Source: JBNRMR01 sp050942895
GTDB lineage: Bacteria; Bacillota; Clostridia; Christensenellales; UBA1750
Assembly (NCBI GenBank): GCA_050942895.1
Contig: JBMNOE010000003.1
Location: 62,001-126,000 of the forward strand
Length of the DNA: 64,000 nt
Direction of reading: 5' to 3'
The position numbers and the translations under genes are program-made. A model generated the notes under the pieces. The model was not told the DNA's origin, ran no database searches, and saw nothing but the letters and a program-made list of their open reading frames with translations. Of this stretch, positions 25,686 to 34,437 are shown piece after piece (the stretch's first letter is position 1; each line of letters opens with the position of its first letter).

Positions 25686-25714
25686 ATCATGATATCATTT
25701 CCCCTTTTTGTCAA
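25686..25714 (-). promoter_or_regulatory. galT promoter with palindromic operator
   Basis: On the minus strand, TTGACA and CATGAT are 17 bases apart. The perfect palindrome ATGATATCAT (25689-25698) covers the -10 region, a likely repressor site in the galT-galK intergenic region. A TATAAT at 25746-25751 may serve galK, but I see no good -35 for it. Confidence 0.55.
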
Positions 25715-25886
25715 TATATAACTTTTAAATCCGGTTAAAATAAGCTATAATAGGTTTAACTGTTTTCGCAGAAGACGGCGGATTAGCGGGCTTCTGATGC
25801 AAAGACGCCGGCAAGCATTATAAAACATCAGTAAATATCAGTGTTATCTGTTATGATATGTCTAAACATGCATGGGGGTACGGATT

Positions 25887-27131
25887 TTGAAAAAAACTGT
25901 AAGCGATATATACGGCGCAAGGGCAGCAGAGCAGCAGGAAAGATATAAAGCTCTCGCCGAAAGATTCCTGGGCATATTTCCGAATCAGTCAAAGGAAAAC
26001 TTGCGCTTCTTCAGCGCGCCGGGTCGCACGGAGATCTGCGGCAACCACACAGACCACAACCGCGGCAAAGTGCTGGCCGCCGCCGTAAATCTTGACGCCA
26101 TATGCGCTGCCGCTCCCAATGACAGCGGCAAAATCACTCTGCATTCAAAGGGCTATGAAGAGCCGTTCACGGTGGATATAAATAATCTGGAGATGATACC
26201 GGAGGAGGCCAACACCACTTTGGCCCTTATAAGAGGGGTATGCGCGGGCATTGTTAAGTCCGGCGGAAAGGTGGGGGGCTTTGACTGCGCGGCTGAGTCC
26301 TCGGTGCTGGTGGGCTCGGGGCTTTCGTCGTCGGCGGCCATCGAGGTGCTGATCTGCACGGTTTTAGACGGCCTTTACGGCGACGGCGAAATGGACCCTG
26401 TGAAGCGCGCGCAGATCGCCCAGTTTGCGGAAAACAATTATTTTCTCAAGCCCAGCGGGTTGATGGATCAGGCGGCAAGCTCTGTGGGCGGCCTGGTTTA
26501 CATGGACTTTGAAAACGATCAGCCCGATGTCAGGCGGATAAAAGCGGACTTTGCCTCCATGGGCTATTCCCTTGTGGTGGTGAGCACCGGCTCCTCCCAC
26601 GACGATCTTACGGACGAATACGCTTCAATCCCCAGGGAGATGGGGCAGGTGGCGGCATTTTTCGGGAAAAGCGTTCTGCGGGAGGTTGATGAGAGTGAGT
26701 TTTTCGCTTCGCTGCCTGCAATTCGAGAAATAGCCTCTGAAAGAGCGGTGCTTCGCGCAATGCACTTTTTCAGCGAAAATAAAAGGGTGGACGAGCTTTC
26801 ATCGGCGCTTGGGGAAGGCCGGTCGAGGGATTTTTTAATGGGCATAGTAAGCTCCGGGGAAAGCTCATGGCGTTATCTGCAAAACATCTGCACCGGCGGG
26901 GCAAGCCAGCCTCTGGCTCTTGCTCTGGCACTCAGTGAAAAGCTGCTAAAAGATCGGGGGGCTTGGCGGGTCCATGGCGGCGGCTTTGCGGGGACCATTC
27001 TAGCCTTTGTGCCGGAGGATTTGCTGGATGCTTATACAAGCCGGATGGACGATATCTTCGGCGAAGGTGCGTGCAGCGTTCTTTCGGTTAGGGATGTGGG
27101 CGCAGTTGAGGTTTGCGGCGCAGCATTATAA
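25887..27131 (+). CDS. galK: galactokinase
   Basis: GalK phosphorylates galactose to galactose 1-phosphate with ATP. The 414-residue GHMP kinase carries a variant galactokinase signature, GRTEICGNHTDHN, the ATP-binding VGSGLSSSAA and a C-terminal VHGGGFAGT loop. The TTG at 25887 is preferred because GGGGG lies seven bases upstream; an ATG at 25872 has no ribosome binding site and contains that element. It pairs with the divergent galT. Confidence 0.9.
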   Translation: MKKTVSDIYGARAAEQQERYKALAERFLGIFPNQSKENLRFFSAPGRTEICGNHTDHNRGKVLAAAVNLDAICAAAPNDSGKITLHSKGYEEPFTVDINNLEMIPEEANTTLALIRGVCAGIVKSGGKVGGFDCAAESSVLVGSGLSSSAAIEVLICTVLDGLYGDGEMDPVKRAQIAQFAENNYFLKPSGLMDQAASSVGGLVYMDFENDQPDVRRIKADFASMGYSLVVVSTGSSHDDLTDEYASIPREMGQVAAFFGKSVLREVDESEFFASLPAIREIASERAVLRAMHFFSENKRVDELSSALGEGRSRDFLMGIVSSGESSWRYLQNICTGGASQPLALALALSEKLLKDRGAWRVHGGGFAGTILAFVPEDLLDAYTSRMDDIFGEGACSVLSVRDVGAVEVCGAAL

Positions 27132-27154
27132 TCTAAACAGCGCGGCGGATAAGC

Positions 27155-27245
27155 AAGCGCAAGGAATAAGCGCAAGGAATAAGCGCAAGAAATAAACGCG
27201 AGAAATAAGCGTGAGAAATAAAAATGAGAAATAAAAATGGCTAAA
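27155..27245. repeat. 13-bp minisatellite containing the tsaE start codon
   Basis: Six full 13-base units (starting 27155, 27168, 27181, 27194, 27207, 27220) and a seventh partial one occupy the galK-tsaE gap. The first two units are identical (AAGCGCAAGGAAT) and later units drift to AAAAATGAGAAAT. The tsaE ATG (27237) falls inside the seventh unit, and the unit before it supplies the only purine-rich stretch that could act as a ribosome binding site. Confidence 0.9.
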
Positions 27246-27686
27246 GAGATTTTTTTAGGGACGAAAGACGAAACACTTAAGCTTGGCAAAAAGACGGCTT
27301 CTTGCGCCAAGGGCGGTGATATAATATTGCTCAGGGGCGATCTGGGGGCGGGCAAGACCTGCTTTGTAAGAGGCTTTGCGTCTTTTTTTTCAGATGAGGC
27401 AGCGCTGTCGGTGACCAGCCCAACCTTCGCCCTTATGAACATATATGAAACCGAGCCTGTCATTTACCACTTCGATCTTTACAGGCTTCAAAGCGCAGAT
27501 GATGTTGTCGCCGCCGGCTTTGACGAATATATATTCGGGGGCGGTATATCGCTGATTGAATGGCCCCAGGTGGTAGCTTCGCTGCTTGACGGTGAAATCC
27601 ACAGCGAAATATTTTTTGAGTATGCTGGTGAGGACGGCTCGTCGCGCAAGGCCACTGTTTCCGGCCCTTTGGAGGATTGCTTTTGA
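27237..27686 (+). CDS. tsaE: tRNA t6A modification ATPase TsaE
   Basis: TsaE works with TsaB and TsaD to form N6-threonylcarbamoyladenosine at position 37 of ANN-decoding tRNAs. The 149-residue protein shows Walker A GDLGAGKT, the SPTFALMN switch region and HFDLYRL, all diagnostic. It lacks a standard ribosome binding site because its start lies in a tandem repeat. Its stop (TGA 27684-27686) overlaps the tsaB ATG by one base. Confidence 0.94.
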   Translation: MAKEIFLGTKDETLKLGKKTASCAKGGDIILLRGDLGAGKTCFVRGFASFFSDEAALSVTSPTFALMNIYETEPVIYHFDLYRLQSADDVVAAGFDEYIFGGGISLIEWPQVVASLLDGEIHSEIFFEYAGEDGSSRKATVSGPLEDCF

Positions 27687-28393
27687 TGATAATACTGGCA
27701 ATAGACAGCTCCGGCGGCGCCTGTTCCTGCGCTTTGTGGCAGGATAGGCAGATAATAGCCCAGTCGCTTTTGCAAAACGGTCTCACCCATAGCGTGAACC
27801 TCATGCCAATGCTTGAAAACATGCTTTCAAGCTGCGGTGTGGAACTTTATCAGGTGGATTATATCGCCTGCGTGACCGGCCCCGGCTCGTTTACGGGGGT
27901 GCGCATAGGCGTCAGCGCTGCAAGGGCGATGTCGGCAGCCGCCGAAAAGCCGTGCATCGCCATAAACTCGCTGGAGGCTCTGGCGCAAAGGAGCTTTAAC
28001 GGAACAATCTGCCCGATGCTGGACGCAAGGCGTTCTCAGGTATATTGTGCGGCATTCAATGGCGGAGAAGGCAGAGAAAGACTTTTAAATGATGAAGCCC
28101 TTTCCGTGGACGATTTTATTTTAGCTGTAAAAAAGCTGCCGCCGCCTTATTTCTTCACAGGAAGCGGCGCAGTGGTTCACAGTGAGCTGATTAAACAGGC
28201 ATTTAAGGCGGATGACAGCGCCATTATTGCCGCAGAAAACGAAAGCTATGTCTGCGCGGCGGCGGCGGCCGTTCTTGCGGCTAAAAATACGCAAGGTGCA
28301 ATTTCCCGCCATGAGCTTTTCCCCTATTATCTGCGGGCTTCCCAGGCGGAAAGAGAGTATGAACAAAGGCATGGAAAAAGGCATGGAAAATGA
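27686..28393 (+). CDS. tsaB: tRNA t6A modification protein TsaB
   Basis: TsaB is the inactive-protease-fold partner of TsaD in t6A synthesis. The 235-residue ASKHA protein begins ILAIDSSGGACS and contains VTGPGSFTGVRIGVSAA and MLDARRSQVY, typical of TsaB (YeaZ). The ATG at 27686 is supported by GGAGG ten bases upstream inside tsaE. The end of the gene carries a short direct repeat (AAAGGCATGGA twice) that also supplies several possible starts for the next gene. TsaD is not in the window. Confidence 0.93.
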   Translation: MIILAIDSSGGACSCALWQDRQIIAQSLLQNGLTHSVNLMPMLENMLSSCGVELYQVDYIACVTGPGSFTGVRIGVSAARAMSAAAEKPCIAINSLEALAQRSFNGTICPMLDARRSQVYCAAFNGGEGRERLLNDEALSVDDFILAVKKLPPPYFFTGSGAVVHSELIKQAFKADDSAIIAAENESYVCAAAAAVLAAKNTQGAISRHELFPYYLRASQAEREYEQRHGKRHGK

Positions 28394-28883
28394 TGGATTT
28401 GACAAGGCCGCCATGACGCTGAGGAAGATGGCGCTTTCCGACGTGGAGGACGTGCTGGAGATAGAAAACGCCTCCTTCTATAACCCCTGGAGCCGTAAAT
28501 CCGTCGAAAAAGAGACATTGAACAAAGCTGCCGTTTATATCGTGGTGGAGGCGGACCGCAGGGTGCGTGCATATGCGGGGGCGTGGCTGGTCATCGACGA
28601 GGCGCATATCACAAACATAGCTGTGCATCCCGAGTTTCGGGGCAGGGGCCTTGGCAGGGCCGTTACCTGGGAGCTGCTGTTGCGGTGCAGGGATATGGGC
28701 ATAGCTTATGCATACCTTGAGGTGCGCGTGTCAAATGAGGCGGCCATCGGCCTTTATAAAAAGCTGGGATTCAAGATACTTTCAGTGCGAAAAAAGTATT
28801 ATGAGGACAATGGCGAGGACGCATATGTTATGTTTATCATACTTGATGAGATAGCTGATGGGGGCATGTCCCAGGGTATATAA
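28359..28883 (+). CDS. rimI: ribosomal-protein-alanine N-acetyltransferase RimI
   Basis: RimI is a GNAT enzyme that acetylates protein N termini (S18 in E. coli) and commonly sits beside tsaB. The protein shows HITNIAVHPEFRGRGLGRA (acetyl-CoA-binding R/QxxGxG/A) and VSNEAAIGLYKKLGF. The start at 28359 has GGAAAGAGAG upstream and overlaps tsaB by 35 bases; ATGs at 28371 and 28383 are alternatives within the direct repeat. With the first start it has 174 residues, slightly longer than usual. Confidence 0.88.
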   Translation: MNKGMEKGMENDGFDKAAMTLRKMALSDVEDVLEIENASFYNPWSRKSVEKETLNKAAVYIVVEADRRVRAYAGAWLVIDEAHITNIAVHPEFRGRGLGRAVTWELLLRCRDMGIAYAYLEVRVSNEAAIGLYKKLGFKILSVRKKYYEDNGEDAYVMFIILDEIADGGMSQGI

Positions 28884-28977
28884 AAACAGCCGCGGCATAT
28901 TCTTTAAATATGGTTTTATAAGGTGTTATAATGGATAAAGATGTAAAAAAACGGAATAAATAATGAAAGGAACAGGG

Positions 28978-29724
28978 ATGTATACAGAAATTGACGGGCT
29001 TAAGGTCAGATATATTACCGAGGGCGAGGGCGAAAACCTGGTGCTGCTCCACGGCTGGGGCGGCAAGCTGGAGAGCTTCCGTCCGATTTTTGATGCCCTC
29101 AGGGCGGATTTTAGGGTGACAGCCATCGATTTTCCTGCCCATGGCGAGAGTGATAAGCCCAAAACCACCTGGGATGTTGACGATTACGCAGGTTTTACGC
29201 TAAAATTGCTGGGTGAGCTTGATGTCTTTCCCTGCCATGTGGCGGCGCATTCCTTCGGCGGGCGCGTGACCATCGCGATGGCGGCAGAGCGGCCCGAGGC
29301 TTTCAAAAAGCTGGTGATGACGGGCGCGGCGGGGCTTTTGCCGAAGCCGACATTGAAATCGCGCATAAGAAAGGCGATCTATAATGTTTTCATGAAGATA
29401 GCCAGCCAGAAACTGAAAGACAGACTTCGCGACAGGTTTTCTTCAGCCGACTACAAAGCACTTTCCCCGGACATGAAAAAGACTTTCGTGAAGGTGATAA
29501 ATCAAGACCTGCGCCCGCGCCTTGGGCAGATAAAATCGCCCACGCTTTTGATATGGGGCAGTCACGACCAGGACACTCCCATTTATTATGGACAGACGAT
29601 GGTCAAGGAAATTCCGGACGCGGGCCTGGTGGTCTTTGAAGGCTGCGGCCATTTTGCCTATCTGGAGCGGCAGGGGGATTTTATTAAAATAACGCGGCAT
29701 TTTCTAAAAGGCGAAGGCAGTTGA
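28978..29724 (+). CDS. alpha/beta hydrolase
   Basis: The protein of about 248 residues has the oxyanion motif LHGWGG and a catalytic triad consistent with Ser92 in AHSFGG, Asp197 in GSHDQD and His225 in CGHFAY. It resembles cytoplasmic esterases and C-C bond hydrolases of the MhpC/PldB type. The substrate is unknown. The ATG at 28978 is chosen for AAAGGA six bases upstream; the ATG at 28963 is also possible. It lies 22 bases before the MurF-like gene and may share its transcript. Confidence 0.85.
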   Translation: MYTEIDGLKVRYITEGEGENLVLLHGWGGKLESFRPIFDALRADFRVTAIDFPAHGESDKPKTTWDVDDYAGFTLKLLGELDVFPCHVAAHSFGGRVTIAMAAERPEAFKKLVMTGAAGLLPKPTLKSRIRKAIYNVFMKIASQKLKDRLRDRFSSADYKALSPDMKKTFVKVINQDLRPRLGQIKSPTLLIWGSHDQDTPIYYGQTMVKEIPDAGLVVFEGCGHFAYLERQGDFIKITRHFLKGEGS

Positions 29725-29746
29725 AAGGCCGCCCAAAGGTGATCAA

Positions 29747-31309
29747 ATGCAAATATTGACCGAAATTATGATAGGCCTTACGGCTCTTGGGGTCGCTTGG
29801 CCCATGCTTCATATATTCCAGCTTGAAGGCTATGTGATCAGGCAGAATATTTCTTGGATAAAGAAAAACACGGCGAGATTTTTCTCCTGGGAATATTTTG
29901 CCCTGATAGGCGCCGCTGTTTTGTATTTCGTTATACAGCTTTCAAATGCTGCGGTTTGGATGATCTCGGCAATCGTTCTTTCGGCCGCTCTTGCAGGCGC
30001 GGTCTTGATTTCAGCGGCAAAGAAAACGCTGGGAAAAGATGTAAAGAAAAAGCTGGCATTCACAAAAAGAATGCAAAGGCTGATCGCCATGACTGCCTTC
30101 GTCTGGGCGGTTATGCTTGTTCTGGCGATGCTGGAGACGGTGCTGATACCGCTGTTGGCCATAATAGCGCCTTTTTTGCCGATGATTGCCGGCTGGATAA
30201 TGCAGCCGGTGGAGCGGGGCATAAACCAGCGCTTTTTTAACGATGCAAAGTCAAGGCTTGAAAAGCGCGAAGACCTGATAAAGATAGGCATCACGGGCAG
30301 CTATGGCAAGACATCCACAAAGTTTATCCTAGCGGCCATTCTCTCGCAGAAGTACAATGTGCTGGCTTCGCCCTCCAGCTTTAACACGCCCATGGGCCTT
30401 ACAAGGGTCATAAGAGAGCAGCTTACGCAGGCGCATCAGGTGTTCATCGCGGAGATGGGCGCACGGCATGTGGGCGATATCGACGAGCTGTGCGATTTGG
30501 TGGCGCCGAAATACGGCCTTATAACAAGCGTGGGCAAACAGCATCTGGAAACATTCTTCTCATTGCAAAATATCATAAACACAAAATATGAGCTTATCGC
30601 TGCCCTGCCGGAGGATGGCACGGCCTTTTTTGCGGATGACGGCGGCATTGTGCGGGGGATGTGGGAGCGGACGGATATTGAAAAGGTTCTTTCAGGCTTT
30701 GCTGACGACTGCTTCATCACCGCAAGGGATATCAGCGTCGGCGAAAGGGGCTGCGACTTCACCCTTGGCCTTGGCGAGGAAAGCATACAGGTGAGCACCA
30801 AGCTTTTGGGCAGGCACAACATATCAAACATTTTGCTCTGCTGCGCCGTGGCGATTAAGCTTGGAATAAGCCTTCAGCAAATAAAGGCTGCGCTGGCCAA
30901 GCTGGAGCCGGTGGAGCACAGGCTGCAACTGATCAAGGGCGCAGGCGGACTGACGATAATCGACGATGCGTTCAACTCCAATCCTGCGGGTGCAAAGGCT
31001 GCGCTGGAGGTGATCAGCCAGTTCAGCGGAAGAAGGGTTATAATAACCCCGGGAATGGTGGAGCTGGGCGACGAGGAGACGGAGCTGAACCGTAAGTTTG
31101 GCAGGCAGATGGCAAAAAGCGTGGATACGGCGGTTTTGCTGGGCAGAAAGCGCTGCGCTCCCATCAGGCAGGGGCTTTTGGAGGAGGGCTTTCCGGAGGA
31201 GTCAATCATCATGGCGGAGTCATTGAACGAAGCGATGGCGCAGATACACAAATATGCCGGTGCGGGTGATGTTCTTCTTTTTGAAAACGATCTTCCCGAT
31301 AATTATTAG
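29747..31309 (+). CDS. membrane-anchored MurF-like Mur ligase
   Basis: The Mur ligase core matches MurF, which adds D-Ala-D-Ala to the peptidoglycan stem peptide: ATP loop GITGSYGKTST (residues 181-191), AEMGARHVGD, GKQHLETF, LLGRHNISN, the C-terminal-domain IDDAFNSNPAG and PGMVELG. The first 155 residues, however, form about five membrane helices instead of the usual N-terminal UDP-sugar-binding domain. The 520-residue enzyme is therefore tethered to the membrane and may bind its substrate differently. The Ddl gene, which makes the D-Ala-D-Ala substrate, follows directly. Specificity is inferred from the core and this pairing. Confidence 0.82.
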   Translation: MQILTEIMIGLTALGVAWPMLHIFQLEGYVIRQNISWIKKNTARFFSWEYFALIGAAVLYFVIQLSNAAVWMISAIVLSAALAGAVLISAAKKTLGKDVKKKLAFTKRMQRLIAMTAFVWAVMLVLAMLETVLIPLLAIIAPFLPMIAGWIMQPVERGINQRFFNDAKSRLEKREDLIKIGITGSYGKTSTKFILAAILSQKYNVLASPSSFNTPMGLTRVIREQLTQAHQVFIAEMGARHVGDIDELCDLVAPKYGLITSVGKQHLETFFSLQNIINTKYELIAALPEDGTAFFADDGGIVRGMWERTDIEKVLSGFADDCFITARDISVGERGCDFTLGLGEESIQVSTKLLGRHNISNILLCCAVAIKLGISLQQIKAALAKLEPVEHRLQLIKGAGGLTIIDDAFNSNPAGAKAALEVISQFSGRRVIITPGMVELGDEETELNRKFGRQMAKSVDTAVLLGRKRCAPIRQGLLEEGFPEESIIMAESLNEAMAQIHKYAGAGDVLLFENDLPDNY

Positions 31310-31312
31310 CTT

Positions 31313-31341
31313 GCGGGATATTGAAGATTTCCGCTCTTTTT
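31313..31341 (+). terminator. weak terminator or attenuator between murF-like gene and ddl
   Basis: GCGG (31313-31316) can pair with CCGC (31331-31334), followed by TCTTTTTT. The stem is short. Confidence 0.35.
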
Positions 31342-31389
31342 TCGCTGTAATAAAGGGATTCTTAAAATAAAAAACAGAGGTGTTAATCT

Positions 31390-32574
31390 ATGAAGCTAGG
31401 CGTTTTCTATGGCAGCCGAAGCTGCGAACATGATGTTTCGATAGTGACGGGCCTTCAGGCAATTCAAAATATTGATTCGCAAAAATACGATGTCGTTCCG
31501 GTCTATATAGACAGGGACGGCGCCTGGTATACGGACGAAGGCCTGCTGAACCACGAGTCATACACGCTGACGATGCAAAAGGCCTATGATGTTCAGCGAT
31601 GCGTGCCTGCGCCCTACGGCGAAAACAAGCTGGCTCTTTATAAATACCCGCTAAGGGGCGGCTTTTTCTTCGGCAAGGTGAAGCCCTTTGCGGTGATAGA
31701 CGTGGCTTTGCTGGCGTTTCACGGCGTCAACGGCGAGGACGGCTCCATCCAGGGGCTTTTGGAGCTTTACAATGTGCCATACACCTCGGCGGGAATGTTC
31801 GGCAGTTCCGTCGGCATGGATAAAATAGGCATGAAGGCATTTTTCAGGGGCTGCGGCTTTCCGGTTTTGCCCTACGCCTGGTTCACGCGGGACAAATGGG
31901 AGAAGGAGCCAAACGAGGTTTTGATGAACCTTGAGGCCGAGCTGGAATACCCCATGTTTGTTAAGCCGGCCAATCTGGGCTCGTCAATAGGCATATCAAA
32001 GGCGGTTGACAGGGCAAGCCTCATGAACGCCATCGAAGTCGCCAAGGCGTATGACAGAAAGATACTGGTGGAAAAAGGTCTTGTGGAGTTGGACGAGATC
32101 AACTGCGCGGGGGTGGGCTATGGCGAGAATATTACGATATCCCTTTGCGAGCAGCCGGTTTCATGGCAGGAGTTTTTGACCTTCGACGAAAAATATATGC
32201 GCGGTGACGGCAAGGGGATGGAATCCTTAAACAGGCAGATCCCGGCGCCAATAAGCAAGGAGATGACGGCTTCCATACAAAAACTCACGGAGGATATCTT
32301 CCGCTGCATGGACATGAAGGGCGTCATGCGGGTGGACTACATGATCGACAAACAGACGGGCGTGACATATGTGAACGAGGTGAACACTATCCCCGGATCC
32401 CTTTCATTCTATCTGTTTGAGCCAATGGGGATAAGCTACAGGCAGCTTCTGGACAGAATGGTGGACAGCGCCCTTGAGGCTCACCGCGATAAACAGAAAA
32501 ACACTTTTTCTTATGACTCGCTTATACTGACAAAGATGTCCGCCGGCGGCCTGAAGGGCGGCGTGAAAAAATAG
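31390..32574 (+). CDS. ddl: D-alanine--D-alanine ligase family protein
   Basis: Ddl joins two D-alanines with ATP for cell-wall synthesis. The 394-residue ATP-grasp enzyme shows SRSCEHDVSIVTG at the start (the conserved Glu of the active site), the GEDGSIQG and VPYTSAGMFGS region, KPANLGSSIGISK (conserved Ser) and FDEKYMRGDG. The Lys-Tyr pair there is as in D-Ala-D-Ala rather than VanA-type ligases. VNEVNTIPGSLSFYL carries the Mg2+ ligands. CAGAGGTG precedes the ATG. Placed after the MurF-like gene, it would supply that enzyme's substrate. Confidence 0.9.
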   Translation: MKLGVFYGSRSCEHDVSIVTGLQAIQNIDSQKYDVVPVYIDRDGAWYTDEGLLNHESYTLTMQKAYDVQRCVPAPYGENKLALYKYPLRGGFFFGKVKPFAVIDVALLAFHGVNGEDGSIQGLLELYNVPYTSAGMFGSSVGMDKIGMKAFFRGCGFPVLPYAWFTRDKWEKEPNEVLMNLEAELEYPMFVKPANLGSSIGISKAVDRASLMNAIEVAKAYDRKILVEKGLVELDEINCAGVGYGENITISLCEQPVSWQEFLTFDEKYMRGDGKGMESLNRQIPAPISKEMTASIQKLTEDIFRCMDMKGVMRVDYMIDKQTGVTYVNEVNTIPGSLSFYLFEPMGISYRQLLDRMVDSALEAHRDKQKNTFSYDSLILTKMSAGGLKGGVKK

Positions 32575-32598
32575 GTGACTCTACAAAAAATGTATAAA

Positions 32599-32627
32599 AA
32601 AGGTGCAGAGTTTTCTGCATCTTTTTT
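32599..32627 (+). terminator. terminator after ddl
   Basis: AGGTGCAGA/TCTGCATCT stem followed by a T-run, 25 bases after the ddl stop. The following 160 bases contain GACCG-T-CGGTC (32636-32646), partial echoes of it, and a CCTTG/CAAGG hairpin (32743-32756), but no gene. Confidence 0.65.
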
Positions 32628-32787
32628 AATTATGCGACCGTCGGTCTGTAGTTTGTTGCAAAATATAAGCACTAAAAATGCACGACTGGCGGTCTGTTTT
32701 CGGTCGGTTTTGTGCAGGCTGGGGCCGTCAGAGCCAGAAAAACCTTGTTTACAAGGAAAAAGTTTGCAATAAATGCTGTGGTTTATA

Positions 32788-32816
32788 TTGACAAAATTCT
32801 CCAGCGGATTTATAAT
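32788..32816 (+). promoter_or_regulatory. perfect consensus promoter of the NlpC/P60 gene
   Basis: TTGACA (32788-32793), a 17-base spacer and TATAAT (32811-32816) match the sigma-A consensus exactly, about 26 bases before the ATG. It rules out start codons upstream of 32816. Confidence 0.8.
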
Positions 32817-32841
32817 GAAATTCCTGCCGGAGGTGTTTTTG

Positions 32842-34131
32842 ATGAAAAAACTGCTTATCCTTGCGCTGATAATATCGATTCTTGTCCCATCGGCTGCGAG
32901 GGCGGAAACTGAATACATCCTTCAAAGAGGCAGCCAAAGAGAGGCTGTCGTAGCCCTTCAGTTGATTCTTTCCCAACTGGGCTTTTTGGATGAAATATAT
33001 ATAACCGGCCTTTATGGAAGCATCACAGAGGATGCCGTGAAGAAATACCAGCGTGAAAGCGGCTTTTCTGCGGACGGTATCGCCGGTGAAGAAACCCTTT
33101 CGGCGCTGCTTGGTGAAAGTTACAAAGATCTGTTTGACATAGAAGCTGAGAGGGACGAGATACAGGCTTTCGATTATTCCGCGGTGGTGACCCAGCCCGT
33201 ATCCTCAAGGCGCAGCAGCTCGTCATCGAGCTCTTCCTCCTCAAGCTCCAGCAGTTCTCAAAGCAATGATTCCAGTAATTCAAGCTCTAACAACTCAAGC
33301 TCCGCGGGCGGACAAGCCTCCCAGCCGGAACCGACTCCGGCGGCCAATGCTCCCGCGAGCGGCTTTCAAAACACGGCCTCACAATCCACAGTTGATGCTG
33401 CTTCTCAGAGCAACGATGAAAGCATTTTCTTCCTTGGCATGACCTCTGATTTCGTCAAGGTCATCCAGGAATGCCTTGTGAATTTGGGCTATCTTTCGCT
33501 GAGCAAAACCACCACCTATTTTGGCGAGCTGACTGAAAGCGCCGTGGCGAACTTCCAGACGGCCCACGGCCTTGTCCCCAACGGCATCGTGGACCCGGGG
33601 CTTCTCTCTTTGCTTGTTTCACCCTATGCGCTGAGGGCGGTCGTGCCTGCGGTTAGCTCAGGCAGTTCATCCTCATCTTCTTCATCTTCCGGATCGTCCT
33701 CCGGCTCAAATGCGAATGTGGGCAGCGCTCCGCAGTATTTAGGCAGCGATGTGGCTTCTAAGGCGACAGCTCTCGCCATGGATCAAGTGGGCAAGCCCTA
33801 CAAATATAACACCCGCGGCCCGGATTCCTTCGACTGCTCGGGGCTGGTGTATTATGCATACAAGTCCTTCGGCGTCACATTGCCGACATCTTCCTCAGCC
33901 CAATCTCAGTACGACAAGGGCGTTAAGATCACAAGCATTTATGAGCTTCAGGTGGGGGATTTGGTCTTCTTCAACACCGGCAACAGCAAGGTGGCAATCA
34001 ACCATTGCGGCATATACATCGGGGGTGGCCAGTTCGTCCATGCAAGCTCCAGCGCAAAATCGGTCATAATAAGGCCGTTGGACAGTGGTTTTTACCTGGA
34101 TGCTTTCCGCTGGGCGCTAAGAGTAGTGTGA
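32842..34131 (+). CDS. secreted NlpC/P60 endopeptidase with two peptidoglycan-binding domains
   Basis: The 429-residue protein has a Sec signal peptide (residues 1-21, cleavage after SAARA). A PG_binding_1 domain (about 25-95) follows, then a very long serine-rich linker (about 120-180), a second PG_binding_1 domain (about 200-265), another serine-rich linker, and a C-terminal NlpC/P60 domain. The catalytic Cys332 is in SFDCSGL and the catalytic His in INHCGIYIG. It should cut stem peptides during growth or daughter-cell separation. GGAGGTG precedes the ATG and the promoter is consensus, so high expression is expected. Confidence 0.92.
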   Translation: MKKLLILALIISILVPSAARAETEYILQRGSQREAVVALQLILSQLGFLDEIYITGLYGSITEDAVKKYQRESGFSADGIAGEETLSALLGESYKDLFDIEAERDEIQAFDYSAVVTQPVSSRRSSSSSSSSSSSSSSSQSNDSSNSSSNNSSSAGGQASQPEPTPAANAPASGFQNTASQSTVDAASQSNDESIFFLGMTSDFVKVIQECLVNLGYLSLSKTTTYFGELTESAVANFQTAHGLVPNGIVDPGLLSLLVSPYALRAVVPAVSSGSSSSSSSSSGSSSGSNANVGSAPQYLGSDVASKATALAMDQVGKPYKYNTRGPDSFDCSGLVYYAYKSFGVTLPTSSSAQSQYDKGVKITSIYELQVGDLVFFNTGNSKVAINHCGIYIGGGQFVHASSSAKSVIIRPLDSGFYLDAFRWALRVV

Positions 34132-34150
34132 TATTATTAAGATTATTTTC

Positions 34151-34197
34151 GCTCCCTGCATTGTCTCCTGCATAAGGTTTCAAGCGGGGAGTTTTTT
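34151..34197 (+). terminator. terminator after the NlpC/P60 gene
   Basis: CTCCCTGC (34152-34159 region) pairs with GCGGGGAG (34184-34191) and is followed by six T residues. Confidence 0.55.
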
Positions 34198-34293
34198 GCC
34201 GGTAAAAGATTGTCAGAATGTTCCCGGATTTAAAAAGAAAATGATGAAAGGCGCATAAACAGCGAGGATACAAGAGAAAATTACATTTAGGTG

Positions 34294-34322
34294 TTGTAAT
34301 GAAACTAAAGCCATGGTATAAT
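34294..34322 (+). promoter_or_regulatory. rpsB-tsf promoter
   Basis: TTGTAA (34294-34299) and TATAAT (34317-34322) are 17 bases apart. The resulting leader of about 109 bases (34329-34437) starts with a TGTGT/ACACA hairpin and may hold an S2 autoregulatory structure; this is not shown by the sequence alone. Confidence 0.6.
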
Positions 34323-34437
34323 AGCATGGTTGTGTAAAAACACACCTGCGTTAGTCCGGCTCCTGATAGCTACGAAGTGAAAAAGGCTGTCCAATCGGAT
34401 AAATTAAAAGGCGCAGGGAGGAAAAAGGAGAGAAACA

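Noticed and set aside
31390..32574. Vancomycin-resistance-type D-Ala-D-Lac/D-Ser ligase
   Set aside because: The Lys-Tyr pair in the omega-loop region fits ordinary D-Ala-D-Ala ligases, and no vanH, vanX or vanT gene is nearby.
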